Part shown: piece by piece, positions 35,523-47,368 of the stretch
Numbering within the stretch: the stretch's first letter is position 1
Layout: every line of letters begins with the position of its first letter
From: Dioszegia crocea
Lineage: Eukaryota > Basidiomycota > Tremellomycetes > Tremellales > Bulleribasidiaceae
Length of the DNA stretch: 64,000 bases
NCBI GenBank assembly: GCA_001600615.1
Contig: BCKK01000002.1
Span: 402,809 to 466,808, forward strand
Direction: 5' to 3'
Notes under the pieces: model-generated
Told to the model about the DNA's origin: nothing
The model's database searches: none
What the model saw: only the letters and a program-made list of their open reading frames with translations
Position numbers and translations under genes: made by a program

Positions 35523-35851
35523 GTCCGGGGGTAGGGTGCGTAAGGGCTCTGAGGGCGGGTCGAGGTGCGGGGTTTGGTCCAGACATCGCCGTCTGCTGGC
35601 CGACGGGCGATTCTTGTATTCAGCCGAAATGTACTGGTGCAATGTTGATCTGAGCATTTACCAACATCAGTAATGACCATGATTCAGGTTGAAGATCTAG
35701 GTCGCTACGACAATTGCATGCAATATTCGGGTTCAAACAAACTTTGAATTCGCAGCGAGACCAAAAATAAGACTAAACGGTTGACTAAGACGATTTATAA
35801 GAATAGTAGTTGGTACAGTACAGCAAGCAATCTTTTCATCCAAACCCTCCT
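35523..35851. other. Convergent intergenic region
   Basis: 329 bp between convergent stop codons of the ABC transporter and the LAM gene. AT-rich at 35690-35810; probably both 3' UTRs and poly(A) sites. No gene is seen. Confidence 0.4.
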
Positions 35852-38745
35852 TCAATCCTGCTGATCATACCCATGCCTGATCTCCCCGCCTGCATGAGAT
35901 ATCGCACTTCTCAATTTATCCGCCCGCGCCTCCACGACGTCCAAAAGCCTCATCAACTCCGCCACTTCCCTTCGAGGCTCGCCAATATGCTCCGCATGCT
36001 GATCATGCCCATGACCCGACTTCTCCAAGAGCAGCCTGACCACTTCCGAGAGATCATTCTCCCTCCCTTGCCTCCTCGCCAGCCGCTCCGGTGCACGTCC
36101 CTTGAAGGCCAAGTAGGTATAGATGTTCGACGCCAGAAGGAGCAAGATGAATGTCCCAAGTATGACTTCCTTGCCTACCGGTAGGTCCGATATGAGGTCG
36201 CCCACACTCTCAAATACAGCAGACAGGCCCGACCCGACTGCCCCAAAGCCCGAAATGACCTTGTCGAACCCGCCCTGGAGGTACCCCAGCTCGTCGTCTT
36301 GCCGCTTCTTACGGTTCTCAGCGGCGTACGCCTCGGCCGCCGTCCGCTTATCCGTCTCGCCCGCTGTGGCCCCCTTCGCAGTAGTGGCATCGGCATCGTC
36401 GGTATTTTCCGGTGCGCCAAACTCTCCCGGGTTCTCCTTAACGTATGACCGGATAGCTTGGGCGATATCGCCTTGGTAGGCTTTCTGACCGTCCATGCAT
36501 GATTTTTCGATAATTCCTGTGTCGTATAAGCTCTTGGTTTACATATGTCGTCCATGCGCTTGAGCTTACCCTTCACCCAAGACTTTCCAGTCCACTCAAC
36601 AGCAGTCGAAACGACGACTTTTGTAGAATTGCTCCCCGCCCACATGAGGCATGTCTTGGTCTTAACACTGAACACCCCTCCGCTAGGCACATCCGGTGTT
36701 CGCGTCGTCGTAAGCACGCTGATGTAGTTGTCGGGATCATAGTGCTCCTGCTCGTCGATGATGTGACATTTGGTCTGCTTGGGACCGATAGAGCCGTTCA
36801 GAGGTTTGATGTATGTCATGGACCGAGTGAGGAGCTTTTGACCCTCGCCCATGGGCTTCCAATCGGACATCTCAAGTTCTGCAACTATCAGCTCTCGTCA
36901 AACAACTATGTTAACGTCTGAGCTCACCTCGTAATTTCTGACTTCCAGTGAGGAATGTCTTGAGCCACTCGCTCGCAAACATCAAATTGTGAATCTTTTC
37001 CGGTGTGCTCGCCAAGGTCGTCTCGAGCGCCGTTTCGGAATAGTGCTTGCCCTCCTTGCCGCAAGCACATTGGGTAGGTGCGTGACCCTTGCCGCTCCCA
37101 CTTCCGCCGTTGGTAGATTTAGTACCGTCGACAGGGTTGTCGCCTGCATCGGTACCGGCAACGGATGGTGGTCGGGAGGTAGTCGCGAGTGACAAAGAAG
37201 ACATGACGGCGTTGGGGTTACACAAGCGCCAGATGTTCATCATCACGTCGAAAGTCGTGTCGCGGGATATGAAGGATGCAAATGTGTACTGGAGATCAGC
37301 GATGATCAGGGGGTTTCCCAGAGTTGAGACACACCTTTTCTTTTGCGGTAGAGATACCAATAGCATTAGGGATGACCAGGGCGGTCATCTTCTTCTCCAC
37401 CAGACGTATGTCGGAGAAAGGGATGACAACCTTTAGAGTCAGCTGCGGTGCCTTTAACGGCGGGCTCTGACTTACATCTGTAACCCAGCCGAATATATTT
37501 GCGTGGAAGCATATGTGATTCTCCGAAACATAAAGCCTTCCCTGAACGAGAATGTCCTTGGAAAGAGCGCAGCCATAGTCTGGTATCAGCTACTGCTAGA
37601 CGGGCGAACTCACCCTCAATCAGATAATCCCCCTCGTCAACAGTCCTGAACATGGCGTGGAAGTCCGCATTGCGCCGATTACTAGCTACGGCAAAGCCAG
37701 TAACAGGTAGATCGTCATCCAGCTCACTCCCCGAATCATCCTCATCCTCATCATCATCCGCATAGACAGAGTTGTCATCTGCGCCGTTTGTGTGGGGATT
37801 CCTTAACGAGTGGCGCCTGCTCTGCGCATCGTCCGCGGAGGACGAGTGCATCATTCCGGTGATATTATGTCCAGCCTTTCCGACAATTGCAGCAGCAATA
37901 GTCTTGGCCTTGCCTGAGCTTGCCGAAAGACGTCGGTGGCGCTTCTCCTTGCTGCTCATGGTGTGCTTGTTGCTCACGTCCAGGTGGGTAGGGGAGAGTC
38001 GGGGGGATGTGCCTCCGGCTTTGAGGCGGGAGATGATGGAACCGCTGCGGTGTTTACGGGTCTCGGAGTCGACGCTAAGCTCGGACGGGTCGCGAGCGGT
38101 AGATACTGCTGGTGCAGAAGCGATCGATAGGTTGGATTTGGAATTTCGGCGTTGCTGAGCAGGGGCTGATGGACTGCCAGTGGCTTCTTCTGAAACGATG
38201 ATGGAGCTCTATAATGTCAGCTTCAGTCGTCAAGCAATTCGAGAATAAGTCAAACTGACAGTTCTAGCGCTGTTCGTGTCGGTATGAGGATGAGTGGAAA
38301 TGCCTAGACCCAAACCTTCCGACCGAGGCTGGGCTGGGCTATCTTTCCCGGGCGAAGAAAGGAGGCTGCTCGGACTGTGCGCCTCGGGATTGGTGAGGGT
38401 GAGTTTAGGCGTGCCTATTGGCTTGCTAGCCGACTCAGGAAGTTCTAGACCGCTTCGTTTGCTGGGACTGGGCGTGAGGGTTCCGCCTGGATAAGCGGCC
38501 GTGCGAGCGTTTAGAGGGGAAAGAGGCGGTTGTTTCCCGTCTCCGAATTCCTCGATGAAATGGCTGCCGGATAAGGTCGTACGTCCCGAGGGAGTAAGGG
38601 AGTTGGATGAAAGGACGGTGTGACTCTCGTCGTCCTCGTCGTCAAAGTCCGAGGCCGAGGCCGAGCGGCGTGGTGAGCTGGGGAGAGGCTGATCGTCTGA
38701 CGACGTAGAGGCGGCGCGCTTGAACCGAGCGAGGATTTTGGACAT
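35852..38745 (-). CDS. LAM-type sterol transfer protein (GRAM, VASt and membrane anchor)
   Basis: ER-anchored protein of the Lam/Ltc/GRAMD1 family, moving sterols at membrane contact sites. The N-terminal 250 residues start MSKILARFKRAASTSSDD and are disordered. A GRAM domain follows: NADFHAMFRTVDEGDYLIE, then GRLYVSENHICFHANIFGWV and VVIPFSDIRLVEKK. The VASt domain spans about YSETALETTLASTPEKIH to EWTGKSWVKG, IIEKSCMDGQKAYQGD. A hydrophobic helix (VILGTFILLLLASNIYTYLA) is the C-terminal anchor, with a coiled tail after it. The intron near 36490-36580 is fixed by frame: only the acceptor before IIEKSCMDG restores the reading. It diverges from Elp3. Confidence 0.9.
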
Positions 38746-39562
38746 GGAGGTTTGTTGGATGTCTATGTAGATGTAGAGGGCATTATATATGGATAAGGAC
38801 GCGATGCGTGGGAAGGGTGGTATACGATGCAGAGTGAGACAGAGGCAATCATCGGCGCGATACATACGTCACAGTCGGATGACAGCTGCGCGTCAGGCAC
38901 CTAACCTTACATGTCTCTATGCTCCTGGCGAGCACCATCGTCATGCTAAGTGGCACTCCTGCAGTGGCTGGGCACAGCACTCAGGGCAGCCCGACTTTCA
39001 CGCAAAGCAGCGCCGTGCAGCTTGCTGGCTTGACGTAGAGGGCCGAGCAATCAGCCAAGGCTCGAGCACTCAGTACTTCAAGCTTCAGTACTGGAACATT
39101 CCTATACGCGTCTTTCACCTCAGCATGACGCCTCGCTCGAGCATCTTAGCCCAGATAGAAAATCAGCACATATTAACAATGACATAAGGCTAGATATGTA
39201 GGAAGCTATGTGACCCCCCAACTCATAGACGAGAAACCCGTAAAGATCCTCCCCTCCCGGCGGGCCAAAGAAGCGTCCTTGGCAAAGTTCAGTCTGAGAT
39301 AACCGCTCTCGAAGAATATACGATGCACGACTGTCGACCCGTCCAACGTGTGTGCTATGCACCATATGACGAGGTTCGTGCAGAGTCTCTGTATTTGAAA
39401 ATATAGAAGAAAGAGGATGGGATAGGCTGGAAAATCTCTTATAAGGGGGCAGTGAGGGGGTGTGACGTGGGATTGTATAAGATTTGATACAGCCCATCTT
39501 TTGCCAGCCAAAGTACTGCCAGACCGATACAGACGACTATACACCACTACTCACAGCTCAAC
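38746..39562. promoter_or_regulatory. Divergent promoter region of LAM and ELP3
   Basis: 817 bp between divergent starts. Short repeats of CAGTACT occur at about 39070-39093. Open frames on both strands have no family features. I see nothing else. Confidence 0.4.
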
Positions 39563-41428
39563 ATGGTGCAATCACAGGCAGAGCTCCAGCTCTTATGCGT
39601 CTCTGCCATCGTCAGAGATCTTATCGCTTCCCATAACGCCTCCTCGTCGTCCAGAACCTCATCCGATCCGCCAAACCTCACCAGCATTCGACTGAAGTAT
39701 GCCAAAAAATACAGTCTGGCCGCCGTGCCTAGACTGACCGATGTACTCGCTGCTGTACCCGAGGAATGGAAGGAGCGGCTGAGAGGGTGGCTGAGGGCGA
39801 AACCTGTCAGGACGGCTAGTGGGGTTGCAGTGGTGGCAGTCATGTGCAAGCCGCATCGATGTCCTCATGTGGCCATGACGGGGAACATTTGCGTGTGAGT
39901 AGATGCGTTTGTGGGAGAGTGGCTGTAGGTCCTGACAAATCAGCTACTGTCCTGGAGGACCAGATTCCGACTTCGAGTATTCGACTCAATCCTACACGGG
40001 ATATGAGCCTACCTCCATGCGAGCTATTCGAGCACGATACGACCCATACGAACAGACACGAGGACGAGTGGACCAGCTGCGCGGGCTGGGCCATAGCGTC
40101 GACAAGGTCGAGATGATGTGAGCTTTATCCTTCTTCCGTCGAGAGTGCTTCAGCTTACGATACAGCATCATGGGCGGTACCTTCATGTCAATGGCCGAAG
40201 ATTACCGACACAAATTCATCGCGGGATTGCACAATGCTTTGAGCGGACACACAAGCGAGGACGTGGATGAGGCGGTCCGGTAAGTCAATTACTGCTTCTT
40301 CACTGCACATTAACTGATCTGCAGCTTCTCCGAGCAAAGTAAAGTCAAATGCGTCGGTATCACCATCGAGACCCGACCAGACTACTGCCTCCGTCCACAT
40401 CTCAGCCAAATGCTTCGATACGGCTGTACTCGACTCGAAATCGGTGTCCAGTCAGTCTACGAGGACGTTGCGCGCGATACCAATCGCGGTCATACCGTCC
40501 GATCGGTGTCGGAGTCTTTCCACATGAGCAAAGATGCCGGATACAAGATCGTCGCACATATGATGCCGGATTTACCCAACTGCGGCGCCGAGCGGGACAT
40601 ATGGCAATTCCAGGAGTTCTTTGAGAATCCTGCTTTTAGGTCGGACGGTTTGAAGCTATATCCTACCCTGGTCATTCGGGGGACTGGGCTATATGAGCTC
40701 TGGCGGACGGGGAAATACAAGAATTACCCGCCAAATGCCCTGGTGGATATTGTGGCGAGGATTATGGCGCTCGTTCCGCCATGGACGAGGGTGTATAGGG
40801 TACAGAGGGATATCCCCATGCCCCTCGTTTCGTCTGGGGTGGAGAATGGGAATCTGAGGGAGTTGGCCTTGGCACGAATGAAGGATTTCGGGGCGGAATG
40901 TAGGGACGTGCGATATCGTGAAGTCGGAGTGAGTACCAAAGGCCATGCCCAATTACACCTATTTGGCAATTGCTAATTCTACAGCTTCACGAAATTCACC
41001 ATCGTATTCGACCCCAAGATCTCGAACTACTTCGACGCGACTACGCGGCCAACGGCGGATGGGAGACATTCTTATCGTACGAGGACCCCGAACAAGATAT
41101 TCTCGTCGGTCTACTCCGACTCCGGAAATGCTCGGAAGAGGGGACATTCCGAAAGGAGTTAGTCGGGATGGAGGGCGGTTGCAGTCTGGTCCGTGAGCTG
41201 CACGTATACGGGACTGCTGCGCCTGTACACTCTCGCGATCCCAAAAAGTTCCAGCACCAGGGTATCGGCACATTGCTTATGGAGGAGGCGGAGCGGATTG
41301 CGAGGGAGGAGCATGGGAGTGGGCGGATTGCTGTCATTTCGGGAGTCGGCACGAGGGACTATTATCGCCGGATGGGGTATACCCTGGACGGACCGTATAT
41401 GGTCAAGGACTTGCTGTATGATGAATAG
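39563..41428 (+). CDS. ELP3: Elongator catalytic subunit Elp3
   Basis: Radical SAM plus GNAT enzyme that starts the cm5U34 modification of wobble uridine in tRNA, as the catalytic core of the Elongator complex. The Cys motif [19 protein letters not shown] binds the iron-sulfur cluster and is split by an intron after NICV. Further signatures are [50 protein letters not shown] and [17 protein letters not shown]. The GNAT domain has [18 protein letters not shown] and [13 protein letters not shown]. The length of roughly 560 residues fits the family. Introns are short; the start [12 protein letters not shown] is the conserved N-terminal position. Confidence 0.97.
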
Positions 41429-42288
41429 GAGGGATGCTATAGGGGTTGCCCGGGAGGAGGACAAGACTTATAAGGTGCAGGGCTGATGCCAACTTGAGCG
41501 TGTGCATTGTGTACCAAGCTGCACTAGTTATCACAAAAGTATCTGGCTGATCTTGACCAGTTAACTTACTCGCTATCGCTAGTCAACTCGCTATCGCTAC
41601 TCAACCCTAGTGGTATCCAGCCTGCCTTTCAATCGCACTAACTCGCCGCTGACACCATCTTCACCAGTCGGAGAGGGAACATTGGAATGGAGGTCCCTCC
41701 TAATGCCGGACTTATCCTGGCTTTCAGCCTAGGTAGCACTGGGTTAACCCAGACGTGTATCAGCAGGCTGATGCAAGGGCACAGCGCCGCTATCTTCAGA
41801 AGCAAATCGCTATCAGAAGCAGCTTGCCAGATCTGCCGAACTCCGAATCGGGTCCAGAAGGGCTCAAACGGGGAGTGATACATGCGAAACATGCGTCAAC
41901 CACATTCCCCTCGTGCTCCACGCCCTCTGCGCGTGCCATGAGAGAAGTGGGACAAAGGAACTTCACTGATTCAGCAAGACCTTCATTTGTCGCGTTAGGC
42001 AAATCGGAGCTCACAAAAGATGCTCCCCCTTTTTTGTCGTCTACAAACTAGCGTTTCAGGCGATAACATCCCTCGGCCTCAACTCCGACCCCCGCCATCG
42101 GGGTCAAATCACATACTTAAGCCAATTTCCCTCCTCTCGTACATTCGCCACCCTATTGATCTGCTCTATCACCCATCCTCAATACCTTATCGAAATCCAC
42201 ACCGAGCCTCTCCCCTGTCAGGCACCGAGTAGCTCGAACTATCGCTCCTCCTTTCCTGTCGCACACTGCTGCCATTGCCCTTACAACC
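41429..42288. other. Intergenic region of 860 bp
   Basis: 3' of ELP3 and 5' of the intronless orphan. A tandem 18-nt pair lies at 41568-41603. The last 200 bp is CT-rich, as in other promoters here. No gene is seen. Confidence 0.4.
41568..41603. repeat. Two-copy 18-nt tandem repeat
   Basis: ACTCGCTATCGCTAGTCA followed by ACTCGCTATCGCTACTCA, 17 of 18 identical, in the non-coding stretch after ELP3. Confidence 0.8.
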
Positions 42289-43128
42289 ATGGCCTCATAC
42301 ATCCCAACCAACTTCACCAACGAAGCCCAACCCTCGACTCCCGCCTGGCAAGAAGATCCGAATTCACCATGCCCGACCTGCCGTATACCCCACATCTGGC
42401 AACTCAGCCGGGTCCGATATACAAACACTGCGACCCAGGTCGAAGACATTGGCACACTCGTGTCTGACATCACACCTACAAGTGAGGACGCTGTCGACCG
42501 CCCTATCCAGCCGTGGACGATCATTTCGGACAGGGCCCTCCCGACGGCCGAGCTGGTATTCCAGAGATCCTTGCCAGGAGGGTCCGGACAAGAGTGCTCC
42601 TCCATCGAGCTGATGAACGGCGTCCAAGCTGCCGTTTCTCAAGCCGGCTTCGGTGACACATTCTCAAACACCTTCGTCGCCAATGCACCCTGTGTCACCT
42701 TTGTCGATGTCATGGGAGTCTCATGGCAATTCTACCCGGACAATCTCCCTCTCAGCAAGAAGAATTCCCCGCCAAAGCCATGCGGACCCTGCGGTGGCGA
42801 CATTACCCATGAAACGACGCTGCTTTCAGGGCATTTCAAGTCCACTGCAGACAGCCGCAACGACGCAATGGCCAGAGGTACACTTTACTTCACCAGCACG
42901 ACGGAGGGAGGCGACACCAAGCACACAATCCAGGCTCTTCTCCCGGATTCGAAAGCCAGCAAGTTGAAGGGGGACCCGTTGGGAGGTCATGCCATGGCTA
43001 TGGTGAACGCTCGGACCAGGAGTGGGCGAAATCCCTCGGTACGGTGCACCCCTGCTATCTTTCGAGAGGCTCTGGTGAGTCAGGCCGCAGCAGGGGAGGG
43101 GAGGGCGCACATCGCGAAGATCGCTTGA
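42289..43128 (+). CDS. Unrecognised intronless protein with CxxC pairs
   Basis: A single 279-codon frame from MASYIPTNFTNEAQPS to AHIAKIA, with a CT-rich promoter before it. I recognise no family. It carries CPTC near residue 28 and CGPCGGD near residue 165, which together could form a zinc site or a disulfide pair. A stretch VTFVDVMGVSWQFYPDNLPL and a late basic end (RTRSGRNPSVRCTP) are otherwise plain. A possible 45-nt intron at 43075-43119 keeps the frame but lacks a branch site, so I left it coding. No signal peptide or membrane segment is visible. Function unknown; the convergent neighbour is SYP1. Confidence 0.7.
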   Translation: MASYIPTNFTNEAQPSTPAWQEDPNSPCPTCRIPHIWQLSRVRYTNTATQVEDIGTLVSDITPTSEDAVDRPIQPWTIISDRALPTAELVFQRSLPGGSGQECSSIELMNGVQAAVSQAGFGDTFSNTFVANAPCVTFVDVMGVSWQFYPDNLPLSKKNSPPKPCGPCGGDITHETTLLSGHFKSTADSRNDAMARGTLYFTSTTEGGDTKHTIQALLPDSKASKLKGDPLGGHAMAMVNARTRSGRNPSVRCTPAIFREALVSQAAAGEGRAHIAKIA

Positions 43129-43412
43129 CGTACGGGCAGGAGCTTGAGGCCCAGATGGCGAGGTGTGGAGTGGTCTATTTTGCAATTGCTGTACATTCGA
43201 TTCATGCATCCTAGTTCTCCAAAGTGTCTCTTGTCACAATGGAGAGATTCGCAAGCCTGAATATCAGACTTTAGCCAGGTGTCCAGAGACTCGGCTAGGA
43301 TGTACCCGATCTCTGCGGGGTGCAAGACAAACCTCACCGGTTGCGACCCAAACGCACGTTGATCTTCCCTCCTCGCATCGAAGATTACATACCGTCTCGT
43401 ACCAAATTATTT

Positions 43413-45981
43413 TCAACTGATAGTTCCCTCCGCAAAGTACTTGCCCGTCGACAATCCCTTTGTGACTTCTTCAAATCTCCATCCCTCATCACCGACCACC
43501 TCGATCCCTATACCGCTCGCGAGCACACCCTCCGCCGCCCAGCTAGCCTGTACACCTTGTGGCTTCAACACCTCTCCAGGTTCCGAGTTGAACTTGGCGA
43601 TGATTTTGCCCTCTGATCCCTGCAGCGCCCCCATATCCCATGTCATCCGCCTAGTGGACGGCGACCAGACACCTCCAGCAGGTTTGGCCTGTACGTTTGA
43701 TACAGCCGGACCAGGCTCGAAAGCCGCTACGAGCGACAGCCCGCCTAAACCCGCAGCTCGTTCAGGATTCGTCCGGTAGTGAAAGATCATCCTAGTTTCG
43801 CCATCCTTGCACAAGAAGGCAGGTTCTAGTAGGAGAGGGAGGACAGATTTCTCTGTTCCGGGAGTGACATGGACTTGGTATTTGAATAGCAAGGTGCCCT
43901 TGGCTGAAACGGACGGCTTGCTCGATGCGCCAGCGAGAGTTTCCGAGTTGAGCAGATACTCTCCGGGTCTGTCAGGTACCTGAGCCAGATACTGGGGGTT
44001 CGGGGCAATCTTTTCAAGCCGCTCGAATGCGTCCAAGCGGATATGGATCGGACCGTGGGACGCCACACCCTGGACATGGAGTCCCAAGTGGATCTCGCCA
44101 GTGATCTGTAATCGCTGGACCTCACCACCTCGCATGATGACATTGATGGCTTCGGTGATATTGGCACGCAGACCCTGGCCAGACGCTACCGGCATCGACG
44201 GCGCAGCAAGTGCGGGGGACTCGAAGGGATTATTGGAGATTGACGCCATGGAAGCTTGTCGAGGTGTAGAGGGGTTTATTCCGTTGACCCCGTTGGGTGC
44301 CGAAAGACTGGTAGGACTGTCCATAGTCTCCGGTTCCTCGGTCGTAGAGATGGCGGGACCATTGTACCCAAACATGGTATTTCGGACGTCTCGCCGACCG
44401 CGAGTGGTGTTCCTCCGCGACGGCTGCTGCAGGGGCATTTGGAGCGTCTGCTGCATTTTTGCCAGAGCAGCCTGGCGCTCCTCCTCGCTCTCCTGTATCG
44501 GCGCAGTGGTCATGGCCATATTGAGCCGGTTCGGAGGGGTACTCGCGATCGTCTCCTGGGATTCGGACGGGGAGGCGTTGAAGGTCTGCGCAAAGCCCGC
44601 CGAGGTGGGTGTGGCAGGGGCATTGAGGGATGTAGGTTCCATAGGCGCGGCAAGCCCGGTAGATTTGGAAGGGACGAGTGGAGCCGACTTGATAGCTGAA
44701 GCTGGGATCTCGTCGTCCGGCTCGTCCCACAAACTGCGGTGTCGATCTGGAGGAGGGACGGAGAACCCTTCTTCGTCGACAGCCTATATATTAGCGGGCG
44801 CAAAGTCGAAGAGCTTACCCTTGTGCTCTCAGATGGCCTGTCTTCGTTGATTGACTCGACATTGTCCTGGTCCCGGATTTGCACAGATGTTGCGTTGGAA
44901 TTACTCCTTCCCCTGGCCAGAGTCTTGGATCGGCCCAACATCGACTTCAGACCGCCGCCGAAGGATGAAGGAGGAGGCTGAGCGGGACTCGACACGTTGC
45001 TGGATGAGCCATTCTGTCTGAAGCTGGGGCGAGGCGTGAAGTCGGAAGCGGTCGTAGCGGACGAGACGCGGCGGTCCATTTGGGCTGAGCAATTAGCACG
45101 GAGACCGGCGTTGTGATCTAAGACTTACGCGTTCCTCCAAAGGACGGAGCGGCACTTCCAGCCCTGCTTCCTCCTCCAGTCCCTCCGCTGAGCTTATGCG
45201 CAGCTGCAATGACCTCATCCGCGGTCTCCCAGCCCAACAGGTTCCCCACAGATCGCTCCGCCCTTTCCCCGTCCCTTGCCGCCATATCTCCCCTGATCGT
45301 TCCCCATCGCACCACAATCTCCTTGAGCGTGCTCAGACGCTGTTCATCCAGCCTCTGATACGTCGTGTAGACCATAGGCGATAGCGAGGAGAGTGATTGC
45401 GTGAGCTGGTTGAGTTCGGCTTGGTACGCATCCGCTTTCCCAGACTTGGACTTGCCCGAGGCCTTGTCTAGCTTCGCCGAGACCTTTTCGTAGTCCTTTA
45501 GATTCTTATCGAGGGATGAGTCCTGTTCCCCGATTCTACGCCAGGCGATGATTTTGCTAGGGAGCTCGCGGACGGGCTGTTCAAAGTCTGTCTTGATCAA
45601 AGCCGACAGAGTAGAGTGCGAGCTGGATGTCTACTATAGTTAGCACATGGCTAGTCTTATGGACGGGTCTGCATATGCTGAATGACTCACCTCAGCCAGA
45701 TCAGCGACCATCGCCTCCCAGACCTTTGCTTCTCCTCCTCCTCGTTCCCAGTCTGTTCCGTTCTTGGGGATCAACCCCCCACTCTCGGCCGACCGAGCTA
45801 GCTTGCCCAGGGCGTCCGCATACTGCTGCTCGATTGCTGCTCGCTGCTTGAACAGATCCGCAAGAGCGTTCACGTGCGATGTGGAGCCCGCAAGTCGGCG
45901 CTGGAGAGCGGTAAGGAGAGGCCGGGGCGCCGAGGGGAGGAATGCGTTGACCCAGGTGTCCTCTGGAAGCATGTCCGACAT
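43413..45981 (-). CDS. SYP1: Endocytic F-BAR/muHD adaptor (Syp1/FCHo type)
   Basis: Early endocytic protein that bends membrane at clathrin-coated pits. The N-terminus MSDMLPEDTWVNAFLPS and QRRLAGSTSHVNALADLF lead the F-BAR helices; LIKTDFEQPVRELPSKIIAW and the Lys-rich YEKVSAKLDKASGKSKSGK fit. A low-complexity middle follows, then a C-terminal mu-homology domain: LRANITEAINVIMRGGEVQR, VSAKGTLLFKYQVHV, WSPSTRRMTWDMGAL and the end FAEGTIS. The start is the ATG at 45981; a frame-compatible codon upstream is GTG, so it was rejected. At least three introns, at about 44785-44820, 45077-45127 and 45630-45690. It diverges from YKT6. Confidence 0.9.
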
Positions 45982-46276
45982 GCTGGCTGATTGATTCGGC
46001 ACCGAGTGTCCTTTTCGAGCGATTTCACACGTCTGATTAGAGCTCTATCGATGGGTTATGTGTCTGTATAACTGCCTTCTTATACCAGAGAAGTCAAGAT
46101 GGACGAATGTATGGTGCCAAAGTGGATAGTATGCCTCTTCCCGGTGCGCCATCAACAATTGCCGAGGGAATTGCCGAAAGAGGGAATTCCTCCGCCCACC
46201 GACGTCACAACTCCGTGTTGATCTTGCCGCTAAGCTAAGCCTTGCATACAACCATCCATCTATATCCATCGCAACA

Positions 46277-47157
46277 ATGAAGGTCTTCTCGCTATCCCTA
46301 CTATCGGTCAACAGCGCTAGCCCAGCTCAGGCGAGCATGCTGGGTACGGCTCAGGATTTATCCAGCTTCTCGTTCTACCAGCGAGGCAGTGTCGGGGAGT
46401 TTATGGGTTTCTTCACCAAGGTATGTGGCAAGACTACGCTCGGTGTAAATGTGGTTTGGCTCACAAATTAGACCGTTGCCGAACGCACACCTGCCAATCA
46501 GCCATCCTCAGTAGAAGAGAACAATTATAAAGCTCACGTTTTCCGAACATCGGGCCGTAATGGCGGACCAGGTCTTGCCGGTGGGTCCGCTGGATTGCCT
46601 GCTTTTGGAAATGTACTAACTGCCCAGCTGTGATGATCACCGACCTGGAGTACCCCTACCGACCTGCATTCTCCCTCCTCACAAAGATCCTGGACGAGCA
46701 CGCGACACTCGCAAACAACCTGCCCGGTGCTGCTGGCGGCCTCGGCGGAGCTTCTAGCGCATTCTCCGTTAACCCATCTCAAGCGGCAGCGGGCGGTCTT
46801 CCTCCAGCGCAGAAGGGGAAACTAGAGGCGACTCTGACGCAATACCTTGCAAAGTACCAGGATCCAAAGCAGGCGGATACAATTATGAAGGTGCAGAAGG
46901 AACTGGACGAGACCAAGATTGTCCTCGTGAGTCTACATTTACAAGCCCCGAAATACGAGCTAAACATTGCAGCACAAGACGATCGAGTCAGTACTGGAAC
47001 GAGGAGAGAAGCTCGACAACCTCGTTGAGCGATCCAACGCCTTATCAGCGCAGAGTAAGATGTTCTACAAGACGGCAAAGAAGGTGAGTGTCTTCTGTTA
47101 TGATGACCGACCGGCAGCTGACTTTCCTAGCAAAACTCGTGCTGTGTTGTCATGTGA
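46277..47157 (+). CDS. YKT6: v-SNARE Ykt6
   Basis: Lipid-anchored R-SNARE for ER-Golgi, vacuolar and autophagosomal fusion. Longin domain: [40 protein letters not shown], then [25 protein letters not shown] motif: [43 protein letters not shown], with the central Arg at the zero layer. It ends QNSCCVVM; the CVVM box is for farnesylation, with palmitoylation at the preceding Cys. Compared with human Ykt6 there is an extra Gly/Ala-rich loop (about [12 protein letters not shown]) between longin and SNARE. Four introns keep the frame. Confidence 0.96.
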
Positions 47158-47368
47158 AGGTGTACCTATCATGCGTGTTTTGTGTCGTACCCCATTAATG
47201 CACGCCCATTCCCTTTGTCTTGTAGATTGTGAGACGTGGAGCCATTTCTCGATCATGTTCCGTCGGAAGCGAGTCGCGGCTTTGTTGGACGCGACTGGTT
47301 GACTGGACTTTCTTTTGCCATCAACATCTATTCACCCCATCTATCCAGGCACTGTCCCAGCTTGCAAT

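Noticed and set aside
35700..35760. GGGTTCAAAC as a possible tRNA B box
   Set aside because: Flanks do not fold into a cloverleaf and no A box is seen upstream.
45982..46002. Upstream extension of SYP1
   Set aside because: The codon at 46002 is GTG; the first ATG in frame is at 45981.
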